This document shows, piece by piece, positions 32,200 to 39,411 of a stretch of DNA of 39,411 nt. Position 1 is the stretch's first letter. Each line of letters opens with the position of its first letter. The notes beneath the pieces are model-generated. The model made no database searches. It was not told the DNA's origin and was given only the letters and a program-made list of their open reading frames with translations. Source of the stretch: an uncultured Bacteroidota bacterium (GTDB lineage: Bacteria; Bacteroidota; Bacteroidia; Bacteroidales; FEN-979); contig CALCGJ010000121.1 of assembly GCA_937900965.1 (NCBI GenBank), positions 1 through 39,411 on the forward strand. The letters are read 5' to 3'. The position numbers were made by a program, and so were the translations under genes.

Positions 32200-33938
32200 T
32201 TTTCGATCCATCTTTTCTGGGTTATCTTCTCCTGTAGCAGTTTCGATCCTTCCCCTTTCTCCAAAGCCATCTTCCAATAATTGATTGCCTCCTCTTTCCT
32301 GTCGAGGTTATAGAGCACATCACCATAATGTTCAAGCACTTCGCCGGATTGGTTCTGCTGGTCTTTGAGGGACTTCTCAATCCATTCGAGAGCTTGCTCA
32401 TGCTGGCCAAGTTTGAACAGGATCCAGCCGTAGGTGTCCTGAAAGGAGGAATTTTCGGGATCCATACTCAGAGCCCGTTTCGTCATCTGTTCAGCTTTGT
32501 CCAGATCTTTGCCACGAATGGAAAGGTAGTAGCTGTAATTATTCAGGACATAGGGGTTATTATCCTTGATCTGCAACGATTTTTCATAGGCTTTATCAGA
32601 ATCAGATGGTCGGTCAAGGGCATGATATACATCACCCAGGTACATGTAATACTGAGCCAGAATTTCGTTGTTGTTGCCCACCAGTTTAACACCCATGTTA
32701 AGTAGTTTCTCTGCTTCTGAATAGTTCTTGAGCTGAAGTTCGGCAAGAGCTGAGAACAAATAGATTACGGGTTGTTCGGGGTAGAGTTCCAGTCCACGCT
32801 TTCCATATTTTCGAAGATGCTCATAATCAGTCATCAACAAATCCATTCGTAACAACTCCTCCCATACTATGTACTTACTGCTGTCGAGAGCAATCACCTT
32901 AAGGAATGCATTCCTGGCAGCTTCAAACTGTTGATCCTGGGCCAGAAGATCTCCCTGGATTGAAAATACTTTCGGATCATCGGGATGAGTTTGTATCAAA
33001 AGCTCAGACAGCTCAAATGCCTGCTCTTTCAAATCAGTTACAATCTCATTGATCGTATAGAAAGATAAGAGAATGTTGATCTTGGTATCTACATCCAGGT
33101 TTGGATTCCCGAATCCAAGTTTCAACTCCTCAAACACCTTCTGCCGATCATCGGTTTTCCGGTAATAATCGGCCAGGGTCATGTGAATATATGCGTTATT
33201 GGGATCAATCTCCAGAATCCTGTTGTACAGTTCGAGGGCTTTTTCATTCTTTTTCCTCGACATATAATATTCCGCCAGGATGCTGTAATAACGGCTGTCG
33301 CCGGGATATGCTTTCACCAACTCCTGAAGCTCAGCTTCTGCATTATGATATTCCTTAAGATGCAGATAAATTTTATGTTTCTGAAGGGTAATCTCTTCTG
33401 ATACGCCAACACGTTTCTCAATCCTGTTATAGATTTTGATTGACTGCTGATATTTCCCAAGACCCAGGTAGAGGGCAGCCAGTTGATAATAGTGGTCCAG
33501 GTTATCGGGGTTTGTTGCCACAATATCTTCGTAGATAGCTACTGCCTGTTCATAATCCTGCGATAGCTTGCACGTTTCCGCAAGGAACAGCTGATACCAA
33601 ATGTTCGTGTTATCCAATTCCCAGGCCTTCTCAGCAAATAGTTTTGCTTCAGGATAGTCCTTTTTTCCTGCAATGATCCTCGCAAGTTCAAAATATGCAA
33701 CGGGATCTGAAGGATACTTTTCAATGTATTTCCTCAGTGATGCTTCTGCATCCTGCACATTTCCCGCGATCAGTAGTTTCTTGGCATCGATCAGAGCTGA
33801 AGGATTGCTGACGGGCTTCTCTTTCGGATACTGATCAACTGCATCTTCTCCCTGCTGGGCCAATAAAGGTGAGCCCACCATTGCCCCAAGGAGAAACACC
33901 ATAAGGCAAATAAATTTTATCTCACTCTGTTTCATCAT
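32196..33938 (-). CDS. Secreted TPR-repeat protein
   Basis: The 580-residue protein has a signal peptide cut at LLA|QQ, followed by about 13-14 tetratricopeptide repeats of ~34 residues from residue 50 to the end, with classic W/Y/L/G/Y/A/F/A/P spacing, e.g. 'AVAIYEDIVATNPDNLDHYYQLAALYLGLGKYQQSI' written in segments. It probably sits in the periplasm or on the outer membrane inner face as a protein-binding scaffold. Two adjacent starts (33938, 33935) are both possible. It belongs to the dut-TPR-DUF4292-EnvC chain; the gap to dut consists wholly of octamer repeats. Confidence 0.88.
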   Translation of the reverse strand: MMKQSEIKFICLMVFLLGAMVGSPLLAQQGEDAVDQYPKEKPVSNPSALIDAKKLLIAGNVQDAEASLRKYIEKYPSDPVAYFELARIIAGKKDYPEAKLFAEKAWELDNTNIWYQLFLAETCKLSQDYEQAVAIYEDIVATNPDNLDHYYQLAALYLGLGKYQQSIKIYNRIEKRVGVSEEITLQKHKIYLHLKEYHNAEAELQELVKAYPGDSRYYSILAEYYMSRKKNEKALELYNRILEIDPNNAYIHMTLADYYRKTDDRQKVFEELKLGFGNPNLDVDTKINILLSFYTINEIVTDLKEQAFELSELLIQTHPDDPKVFSIQGDLLAQDQQFEAARNAFLKVIALDSSKYIVWEELLRMDLLMTDYEHLRKYGKRGLELYPEQPVIYLFSALAELQLKNYSEAEKLLNMGVKLVGNNNEILAQYYMYLGDVYHALDRPSDSDKAYEKSLQIKDNNPYVLNNYSYYLSIRGKDLDKAEQMTKRALSMDPENSSFQDTYGWILFKLGQHEQALEWIEKSLKDQQNQSGEVLEHYGDVLYNLDRKEEAINYWKMALEKGEGSKLLQEKITQKRWIEK

Positions 33939-33943
33939 CCTTT

Positions 33944-34006
33944 CATTCTTGCATTCCTAATTTCCCCATTCCTGCATTCTCCCATTACTCCATTGCTGCA
34001 TTGATT
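33944..34006. repeat. Octamer array filling the dut-TPR gap
   Basis: Eight registers of CATTNNNN: CATTCTTG, CATTCCTA, ATTTCCC (7), CATTCCTG, CATTCTCC, CATTACTC, CATTGCTG, CATTGATT. The last base touches the dut stop codon, and the array ends 5 nt from the TPR start, where it also supplies the AAAGG ribosome site on the minus strand. Confidence 0.85.
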
Positions 34007-34441
34007 TTACTTCGTGCCGGTGTGGCCGAATCCTCCGGCCCCACGACCCGTTTCCATCAATTCATCAACTTCTATCCAGTCAGCTTTGGCATGAGCAGAG
34101 ATAATCATCTGGGCAATCCGTTCTCCGTCTTTCACAATATACTCCTCTGATGAGAGATTGATCAGGATCACCTTTATTTCTCCACGGTAATCGGCATCAA
34201 TGGTACCAGGTGTATTCAATACAGTGATCCCCTTCTTAACGGCGAGTCCACTTCGGGGGCGGACCTGAGCTTCGTATCCAACCGGCAATTCAATAAAAAG
34301 ACCTGTCGGAACAAGTGCCCTTCCGAGAGATTTCATAACGATATCTTCGCTCAGGGAAGCGCGGAGATCCATACCTGCAGAGGAGTCTGTTTCGTAAGCT
34401 GGTAATGGATGATGAGATCTGTTAACGATCTTAACTTTCAT
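34007..34441 (-). CDS. dut: dUTP diphosphatase
   Basis: A 144-residue trimeric-type dUTPase that hydrolyses dUTP to dUMP, protecting DNA and feeding dTMP synthesis. All five family motifs are visible: 'SSAGMDLRA' (motif 1), '[12 protein letters not shown]' (2), '[11 protein letters not shown]' (3), 'GERIAQMII' (4) and '[11 protein letters not shown]' (5, with His where Ser is common). Length is normal. It has its own promoter (34458-34465) and is first in the chain leading to TPR, DUF4292 and EnvC genes, a gene order common in Bacteroidota. Confidence 0.96.
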   Translation of the reverse strand: MKVKIVNRSHHPLPAYETDSSAGMDLRASLSEDIVMKSLGRALVPTGLFIELPVGYEAQVRPRSGLAVKKGITVLNTPGTIDADYRGEIKVILINLSSEEYIVKDGERIAQMIISAHAKADWIEVDELMETGRGAGGFGHTGTK

Positions 34442-34457
34442 AATCAGTTGAAAGGTG

Positions 34458-34465
34458 CAAAGTTA
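34458..34465 (-). promoter_or_regulatory. -7 box of the dut operon
   Basis: On the minus strand TAACTTTG matches TAnnTTTG, 16 nt before the dut ATG. It lies in the 42-nt gap after the flippase gene, so dut can be transcribed independently. Confidence 0.5.
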
Positions 34466-34483
34466 ATAAAAAGGAGGATGACT

Positions 34484-36007
34484 TTATTCAGTTTTTCGAC
34501 GGATGGAAACCCACAGCGACACCATATCTTTTCTTTCAATAAACGCAATAATCAACAGATATAGTATCAATAGCAAGGAATGAAATGCGACCCTGAAGAA
34601 CGCAGAATCCAGGTTGATAAAGACACTCAGATAATAAAATCCGACGGCGATCCCGAGATATGTGAAGATCTTACTCAATTGATAGGGAACCCGGTAGTAT
34701 TTCTGACCCAGCAGGTATGAGAGTACCAGCATTACTCCGTATCCGATAAAGGTTGCCCATGCGGAGCCCATGTAGCCGGAAAGATAGTGGTCAGGCGACC
34801 TGGGTATCCACAGAACATTCAATCCCACAGTAATGACAGCCCCCAGGATCCCCAGCCAGGCGCCATAGTTTGTCTGACCGGTAAGTTTATACCAGATAGA
34901 GAGATTGAAATAGATTCCCAGGAAGAGATGGGCCAGCATCAGAATCGGGATCACGGCTTTGCCCTCCCAATATTCTTCTCCAATCAGAATTGGCATTATA
35001 AAATCGTCCAGATACAGCATGGTGGTCAGGAAGATTATGGATACCGCGATGACAAAATAGTTCATCACACGTGCGTAGATTACTTTGGCGTCAAGCTTTT
35101 TATAATACGAGAAGAAAAACGGATCGGCTGCATAGCGATAGGCAGTGATAAAAATGGTCATTAGGATGGCAATTTTGTAACATGCACTATAAATTCCCAC
35201 TTCTGCTACAGCAATATCGGAAGGAAGCATATACCTGAGCAGGATCCTATCGAAGGTCTCGTTGATGATCCCCGCCATTCCGGCAAACAACAGTGGAAAC
35301 GCGTAGATGAACATCCGTCTCCAGAGTATTCGGTCAAAGACCAGCTTGAACCCGGTCATCTCGGGGATCAGCAAAAGGAAAGTCAGTGCGGAAGCTATCA
35401 GGTTGGCGATGAAAATGTACTCAATTCCCCATTCGGGATTGTAGATAAGTCTCACAGCATCTTCCAGGAAATCAGATGTTGTATGTTGTAAGATGTAGGG
35501 ACACAGAAGCAGAAAAAACAGGTTGAAGAAGACAGCTGTTGAAACATTGATCACTTTGAGGTAAGCAAACCTGACCGGCCGGTTGAGGGCTCTAAGCTTG
35601 GCAAAAGGGATGGTGGTAAGTATGTCGAACCCGATGATAAGAGCAAACCAGATAACGTAGATCTGTTTGTCGGGGTATTGAATCCACGATGCCACGGTTC
35701 CTGAGAATCCGATAGAAAGGAGTAAAAAAAGAAAGGTTGATATGACAAGCGAGATAAACGATGTGCTGAAGACCCTGTTTTTATCGGTCTCCTCCTGGGA
35801 ATAGCGGAAAAAGGCAGTTTCCATGCCATAAATGAGGATCACCAGAAGAAGTGCGGTGTATGAATAGAAGACACTTACAGTTCCATATTCACCTGGTAAA
35901 AAAAGGCGGGTATACAGAGGCACAAGAAGGTAAAACAGAATTCTTGAAACAATGAAGGGAAGACCGTAGATTGCGGTTTGACCTGCCAGGCGCTTTATTG
36001 GATTCAT
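34484..36007 (-). CDS. Oligosaccharide flippase (Wzx/MOP superfamily)
   Basis: The 507-residue polytopic membrane protein has about 12-14 hydrophobic segments and the N-terminal MOP pattern 'LAGQTAIYGLPFIVSRILFYLLVPLYTRLFLPGEYGTVSVFYSY'. Loops carry conserved Arg/Asp residues ('NETFDRILLRYMLP'). Such proteins flip lipid-linked oligosaccharides for polysaccharide assembly. The start at 36007 is chosen because a longer frame would overlap the divergent RNase H gene; it follows a -7 box by only 5 nt. The sugar carrier is unknown. Confidence 0.88.
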   Translation of the reverse strand: MNPIKRLAGQTAIYGLPFIVSRILFYLLVPLYTRLFLPGEYGTVSVFYSYTALLLVILIYGMETAFFRYSQEETDKNRVFSTSFISLVISTFLFLLLSIGFSGTVASWIQYPDKQIYVIWFALIIGFDILTTIPFAKLRALNRPVRFAYLKVINVSTAVFFNLFFLLLCPYILQHTTSDFLEDAVRLIYNPEWGIEYIFIANLIASALTFLLLIPEMTGFKLVFDRILWRRMFIYAFPLLFAGMAGIINETFDRILLRYMLPSDIAVAEVGIYSACYKIAILMTIFITAYRYAADPFFFSYYKKLDAKVIYARVMNYFVIAVSIIFLTTMLYLDDFIMPILIGEEYWEGKAVIPILMLAHLFLGIYFNLSIWYKLTGQTNYGAWLGILGAVITVGLNVLWIPRSPDHYLSGYMGSAWATFIGYGVMLVLSYLLGQKYYRVPYQLSKIFTYLGIAVGFYYLSVFINLDSAFFRVAFHSLLLILYLLIIAFIERKDMVSLWVSIRRKTE

Positions 36008-36012
36008 GATTA

Positions 36013-36020
36013 CAAATGTA
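36013..36020 (-). promoter_or_regulatory. -7 box of the flippase gene, possibly leaderless
   Basis: TACATTTG on the minus strand, ending 5 nt before the ATG, the same box and spacing as in front of the sigma factor gene. Confidence 0.45.
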
Positions 36021-36035
36021 ACGAAAGAATAATCG

Positions 36036-36043
36036 TATTTTTG
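36036..36043 (+). promoter_or_regulatory. -7 box of the RNase H gene
   Basis: TATTTTTG matches TAnnTTTG and lies 17 nt before the ATG at 36061, excluding the TTG at 36052. Confidence 0.6.
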
Positions 36044-36060
36044 AAAAGTAATTGAAACTA

Positions 36061-36693
36061 ATGCCGAAGAATAAATTCTATGTCGTTTGGGTAGGGAAAC
36101 AGCCCGGTATTTACTCCGGTTGGAACGATTGCAAAAAGCAGGTAGAGAAATACACAGGAGCAAAATACAAAGGCTTTCCAACAAAGGAGCTTGCGGAAGC
36201 TGCCTTTCACGACAACCACGAAAAATATCTGTCCAGGGATCTTGCAGCTCCTAAAAAGATTGTTTGTGATAACCCACTCATTGGCACTCCAATCTCAGAT
36301 AGCATCTGTGTTGATGCTGCGTGCAGCGGAAATCCGGGCATCCTGGAATACAGGGGAGTTGACACCAAATCGGGAGCTCAGCTGTTCAGACAGGGTCCCT
36401 TTCCTGAAGGAACGGTGAATATTGGTGAGTTCCTGGCTGTTGTTCATGCCCTGGCCTATCTCGGCCAGCGCAATTCCGACTGGCCAATCTATTCCGACTC
36501 CCTGACAGCTATTGCCTGGATGCGGAAAAAAACAGCTAATACAAAACTTGAGCGAACAGCAAAAAACGAACAACTTTTTGAGCTTCTTGACCGTGCAGTG
36601 AACTGGCTACGAAACAACTCATGGCCAAACAAAGTCCTCAAATGGGAGACAGAGTACTGGGGGGAGATTCCGGCGGATTTTGGGAGGAAATGA
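36061..36693 (+). CDS. Ribonuclease HI with N-terminal hybrid-binding domain
   Basis: A 210-residue enzyme that cleaves RNA in RNA-DNA hybrids. Residues 1-50 form the caulimovirus viroplasmin-like hybrid-binding domain ('FYVVWVGKQPGIYSGWNDCKKQVEKYTGAKYKGFPT'). The catalytic domain (about 75-210) has the acidic residues in 'VDAACSGNPG', 'NIGEFLAVVHAL', 'IYSDSLTA' and the final Asp of 'EIPADFGRK'. This two-domain form is common in Bacteroidota. It is divergent from the flippase and convergent with the dipeptidase (6 nt apart). Confidence 0.93.
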   Translation: MPKNKFYVVWVGKQPGIYSGWNDCKKQVEKYTGAKYKGFPTKELAEAAFHDNHEKYLSRDLAAPKKIVCDNPLIGTPISDSICVDAACSGNPGILEYRGVDTKSGAQLFRQGPFPEGTVNIGEFLAVVHALAYLGQRNSDWPIYSDSLTAIAWMRKKTANTKLERTAKNEQLFELLDRAVNWLRNNSWPNKVLKWETEYWGEIPADFGRK

Positions 36694-36699
36694 AAGAAA

Positions 36700-38340
36700 T
36701 CAGATCCCCTGTTTATTGTTCGTATACTTTTCGATCAGTGTGATTCGCAAATCCTTATACATCTTGTGAACCTGGTTCATGCGGTCGATGGTCAGGTTGG
36801 TCAGATACTCTTTGGCTTTATCGGGACTCTTCTTCAATAACTTGATAGCTTGTGCATCAACCGTTGCCTGATCATCAAAAAATGTTTGCTCAAATGGATC
36901 TCTTACAGCATGCAGATCTTTAACAGCATCCTGCCACCGTAAATACATCAGGTTATCCACAAAGTCGACACACCATCTGATAGAGTTGTCATCGAATTTC
37001 TCCTTATCCCAGATCTTGTAACACTCCGCTACATCAGTTACCCCTGCATAGATAGGGACATAGGCGCATGTGAAAATATTATCCACATAAACGTAATAGA
37101 TGCCACCAACTTCATCGGGAAGCCAGGAGCGAAGCTGTGCAATCATCCCGTATTCGCCCCGTGCACGCGCCACATTCCGGCGCCTGTTTATCTTTAGAAG
37201 TTTACGGGCCTCTATCGTTGGGAAGGGTGTGGTAAGTACACTCCGTTCAAACGTGGCACTGTCGGAAGGGATATACCAGCCGGGAGCCATCTCTTTATCG
37301 TAGATCGTTCCGGTGAAAGTTGACCGCTGAAAATCCATTACATCCTTTACGGAAATTTTCCTGTTTGGCTCAATGGAAAATGGATAGAGAGATAGGGGCT
37401 CCACAAACTGTGTGTATTGGTCATCTCCTTTAAAGGGATCAGTGGTCCACCGGTCGGGCAAACCGGGAAGATCAGGTGCATAGATGGCATGGAAGAGCCA
37501 GAAGCGGCTGGTTGCCCATTCGCGGGGAACCGGAGCATAGATCTCCTGCCAGATAAACTCTTTACCGCTCTCAGGATTCCACCAACCATTATCGATAGCG
37601 ATTTGCTGGTAGTTAGACGAAGCCCGGAAATCGTTGGTATCAGAAATGTCGATCTCCCGGATGATACTCCAGTTGGGGATCATCGTAACATGATCGTCAG
37701 GAAGGCGTTGGGCGGCCCACAGTGCGCCAGATTTTCCGCTGTCAGGGTTCCAGTCGGGTCCCACAGAAAAGAGTTCAAGTATCCACACCTCATTTTTGTC
37801 GGCAATCGCCAGGCACTCGGATTCGGGTCCGCATGAGGGGAGAAACCCATATGTATCCATCAGCTGCGTGATAAGGTTCAGCGCTTCGCGGGCTGTTTTA
37901 CACCGCTGCAGTGCAAAGATCATCGCCTGCTCTACTGTCATGATCTGCTTGCCGGTATCGCGATCGGTTCGCAACTCCTCTTTCTGACTCATTGTACTCT
38001 CACCGATTGCAAGCTGGAACTCATTGATGTGGCTGTAGGCCGAATGGATATACTGGTAGGTCTCTTCCACCTGGGGAATATACCCCAACGTATCTCCATA
38101 TGAATCAAGCGGTTGCTGTGGATCCTGAATGCCCCAGTAGACGGGGGTCATGGTGCCTTTTGGGAACTTCATCCTGGGGATTACCCGAAAACGACAATCA
38201 GGACCGCCATCAGAGTGTGAGACAATCACAGATCCGTCGGTAGTGGCTTTTTTTCCCGCCACGATGATGGTGCAGGGAAACGCCGACTGAAAAGATCCAG
38301 CCACGAATAGGAGAATGAATAGGTAGTGTTTTAGCTTCAT
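36700..38340 (-). CDS. C69-family dipeptidase (PepD-like Ntn hydrolase)
   Basis: The 546-residue protein has a signal peptide followed at once by Cys23 ('AFPCTIIVAGKKATTDGSVIV'), which would become the N-terminal nucleophile after cleavage, as in C69 Ntn hydrolases. Conserved features include 'SHSDGGPDCRFR', 'AIGESTMSQKEELR', 'TYGFLPSCGPESECLAIADKNEVWILEL' and 'ALWAAQRLPDDHV'. It is probably periplasmic and hydrolyses dipeptides from peptidoglycan turnover or diet; length is typical. A short 9-bp tandem repeat lies between it and the toxin gene upstream. Confidence 0.9.
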   Translation of the reverse strand: MKLKHYLFILLFVAGSFQSAFPCTIIVAGKKATTDGSVIVSHSDGGPDCRFRVIPRMKFPKGTMTPVYWGIQDPQQPLDSYGDTLGYIPQVEETYQYIHSAYSHINEFQLAIGESTMSQKEELRTDRDTGKQIMTVEQAMIFALQRCKTAREALNLITQLMDTYGFLPSCGPESECLAIADKNEVWILELFSVGPDWNPDSGKSGALWAAQRLPDDHVTMIPNWSIIREIDISDTNDFRASSNYQQIAIDNGWWNPESGKEFIWQEIYAPVPREWATSRFWLFHAIYAPDLPGLPDRWTTDPFKGDDQYTQFVEPLSLYPFSIEPNRKISVKDVMDFQRSTFTGTIYDKEMAPGWYIPSDSATFERSVLTTPFPTIEARKLLKINRRRNVARARGEYGMIAQLRSWLPDEVGGIYYVYVDNIFTCAYVPIYAGVTDVAECYKIWDKEKFDDNSIRWCVDFVDNLMYLRWQDAVKDLHAVRDPFEQTFFDDQATVDAQAIKLLKKSPDKAKEYLTNLTIDRMNQVHKMYKDLRITLIEKYTNNKQGI

Positions 38341-38358
38341 GTTTATGGTTTATTTGTT

Positions 38359-38385
38359 CGTGAATATCGTGAATATCGTGAATAA
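38359..38385. repeat. Three 9-bp tandem repeats between the dipeptidase and mazF genes
   Basis: CGTGAATAT, CGTGAATAT, CGTGAATAA occupy 38359-38385, ending 2 nt before the mazF stop. Confidence 0.85.
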
Positions 38386-38387
38386 AA

Positions 38388-38720
38388 TTAATACCTTAAG
38401 ATATCATCCAATCCCTGTTTGATCTCCATTAACTGGTTCTCCGAAATAGATCCGATCCTCTTTATCAGTCGATCTTTCGATATAGACCGCACATGAAATA
38501 TCATGATTTCCGACTTTTCGGAGATGCCGTTTAAGGAATCGGGCGCCACGATTACATTCCCTTTATACCCTTTAATTTTGGTTGTTAACGGGCAGGCAAT
38601 GACAACCTGAAGGTAGCTGTTCAGCAGATTTCCGCTAATGATCACAACGGGGCGATGTCCCTTTTGCTCGCTTCCCCTGACTGGATTGAGATCAGCATAC
38701 CAGATTTCGCATTGCCTCAT
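38388..38720 (-). CDS. MazF/PemK-type mRNA interferase toxin
   Basis: A 110-residue protein of the MazF fold: 'CEIWYADLNPVRGSEQKGHRPVVIISGNLLN' contains the catalytic Arg and the GxRP motif, followed by 'VIACPLTTKI' and 'SEIMIFHVRSISKDRLIKRIG', where MazF proteins have the conserved Thr/Ser and 'D.I.T...'-like strand. It would cut mRNA at short sequences and stop growth unless neutralised. It overlaps the antitoxin gene by 4 nt (ATGA), the usual coupled arrangement with the antitoxin first. Confidence 0.93.
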   Translation of the reverse strand: MRQCEIWYADLNPVRGSEQKGHRPVVIISGNLLNSYLQVVIACPLTTKIKGYKGNVIVAPDSLNGISEKSEIMIFHVRSISKDRLIKRIGSISENQLMEIKQGLDDILRY

Positions 38721-38950
38721 CTATTCAACTGATTCAAGTAGTCTTCCATTCCCTCTTCGGCCATGGTTACGATATCCAAATCCTCTCCGGCCTGTTTGTA
38801 TGACTTGATATACTCGGCTCTTGTCATTTGATCTAAATAGATCTCTAAAGCCTTTTCAATAATTTTGTTCTTCGGAACATGCAGCTTGGTTGCCATATCA
38901 TGCAATTTTCCAAGCAGGCTATCCGGCAAAGAACTTGTGAAAGTTGCCAT
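38717..38950 (-). CDS. Ribbon-helix-helix antitoxin of the MazF partner type
   Basis: A 77-residue protein. Residues 1-45 fit a ribbon-helix-helix DNA-binding fold ('ATFTSSLPDSLLGKLHDMATKLHVPKNKIIEKALEIYLDQ'): a short beta ribbon and two helices. The acidic tail (GEDLDIVTMAEEGMEDYLNQ) would wrap the toxin. It probably represses its own promoter; an inverted repeat lies around the -7 box. It is upstream of mazF with an ATGA overlap. Confidence 0.88.
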   Translation of the reverse strand: MATFTSSLPDSLLGKLHDMATKLHVPKNKIIEKALEIYLDQMTRAEYIKSYKQAGEDLDIVTMAEEGMEDYLNQLNR

Positions 38951-38993
38951 TATGTATGATTTTTATTTATCTTTTGCAAATATAATACATAAT
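38949..38993 (-). promoter_or_regulatory. Promoter and candidate operator of the toxin-antitoxin pair
   Basis: ATTATGTAT (38949-38957) and ATACATAAT (38985-38993) are exact inverted repeats. Between them on the minus strand lies TATATTTG (38977-38984), a -7 box. The downstream arm overlaps the antitoxin start codon. The arrangement fits autorepression by the ribbon-helix-helix antitoxin. Confidence 0.5.
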
Positions 38994-39002
38994 TATCTGA
39001 CA

Positions 39003-39368
39003 TCATCTTACCATCGGATAAAAAGCATCCGGAATATGGTTGATGCTAACCTCCTCTCCTTGTATGAGGATTGAAACAACATCAAACCGGACTTCAATAT
39101 TTCTGCGTTTCCATCTGACATATGAATTTGCTGACCGGATGATAGTCCTTTGTTTCTCCCGCGTAACAGCCATCTCCGGATCTCCAAAGACATTGGAATG
39201 GCGGGTTTTCACCTCTGCCACAACCAGCGTATCGCCATCTTCGGCAATCAGATCCAGCTCGTTGCGGCCAAATCGCCAGTTTGTTTCCAGGATTTTGTAT
39301 CCCTTCTCTTTTAAATATTGGGCGGCGAGTTCTTCTCCTCTTTTGCCCAACTCGTGTATTGCTGCCAT
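39003..39368 (-). CDS. YraN (UPF0102) family nuclease-like protein
   Basis: A 121-residue protein with the restriction endonuclease-like core: 'GKRGEELAAQYLKEKGYKILETNWR', 'NELDLIAEDGDTLVVAEVKTR' (the E...D...ExK metal-binding set) and 'KQRTIIRSANSYV'. Length is normal. Nearly all bacteria have one copy, and its role remains unclear (Holliday-junction-like nuclease activity has been suggested). It ends 52 nt from the antitoxin start. Confidence 0.93.
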   Translation of the reverse strand: MAAIHELGKRGEELAAQYLKEKGYKILETNWRFGRNELDLIAEDGDTLVVAEVKTRHSNVFGDPEMAVTREKQRTIIRSANSYVRWKRRNIEVRFDVVSILIQGEEVSINHIPDAFYPMVR

Positions 39369-39373
39369 GACTT

Positions 39374-39397
39374 AAATGGTGAAATGGTGAAACTGAA
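39374..39397. repeat. Octamers upstream of yraN at the window edge
   Basis: AAATGGTG, AAATGGTG, AAACTGAA. This is the same repeat family as the arrays inside and after lnt (reverse complement of ATTTCACC), followed by CCCCTAAATCCCCT at the edge. Confidence 0.7.
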
Positions 39398-39411
39398 CCC
39401 CTAAATCCCCT

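Overview
The window comes from a member of the Bacteroidota, probably Bacteroidales-like. Several genes have the phylum's -7 box (TAnnTTTG) just upstream. Five secreted proteins end in type IX secretion (T9SS) sorting domains. Nearly every signal peptide is followed by Gln at +1, and the gene set (Omp28-like proteins, DUF4292 lipoprotein, TonB receptor with a carboxypeptidase-regulatory domain) is typical of the phylum. No rRNA, tRNA, CRISPR array, prophage or intact insertion sequence was seen.

Layout. 1-3.0 kb: the end of a DoxX-type membrane protein, a nested inverted repeat, an ECF sigma factor with a zinc-type anti-sigma protein, and divergently lnt (apolipoprotein N-acyltransferase). 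3.1-7.1 kb: a nitroreductase, a lipoprotein of the type II glutaminyl cyclase/M28 family, and a PiT phosphate transporter fused to a PhoU-like domain. 7.2-12.8 kb: a small secreted carboxypeptidase-regulatory-like protein, a MORN/YwqK-type secreted protein, and a beta-helix lipoprotein beside a TonB-dependent receptor. 12.8-18.3 kb: a PIN-PhoH ATPase, DNA polymerase I and a ROK-family sugar kinase. 18.4-29.9 kb: an island of five T9SS cargo genes: three tandem Omp28-like proteins with a thioredoxin-like WCxxC site, a gingipain-type C25 peptidase and an Asp-box (sialidase-like) propeller protein. 30-36 kb, minus strand: a transporter remnant, then the chain flippase, dut, TPR protein, DUF4292 lipoprotein, EnvC-like amidase activator, whose last three genes are joined by ATGA overlaps. 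36-39.4 kb: RNase HI, a C69 dipeptidase, a MazF/ribbon-helix-helix toxin-antitoxin pair and a YraN-family protein.

Two themes tie the window together. The first is envelope export: nine of eleven signal peptidase I-type proteins have Gln at the predicted mature N-terminus, and the same window encodes the enzyme type that would convert it to pyroglutamate. The second, and most unusual, is a series of degenerate tandem repeats of 7, 8 or 9 bp, different in sequence at each place. They occur in frame inside lnt and polA, encode the signal peptide of the cyclase, supply the start codon of the ROK kinase, and fill most of several gene junctions (lnt/nitroreductase, dut/TPR, pepD/mazF, and the bases upstream of yraN). 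Separately, palindromes of three or more sequence families sit at gene ends. These repeats are the best candidate for something under-described here.
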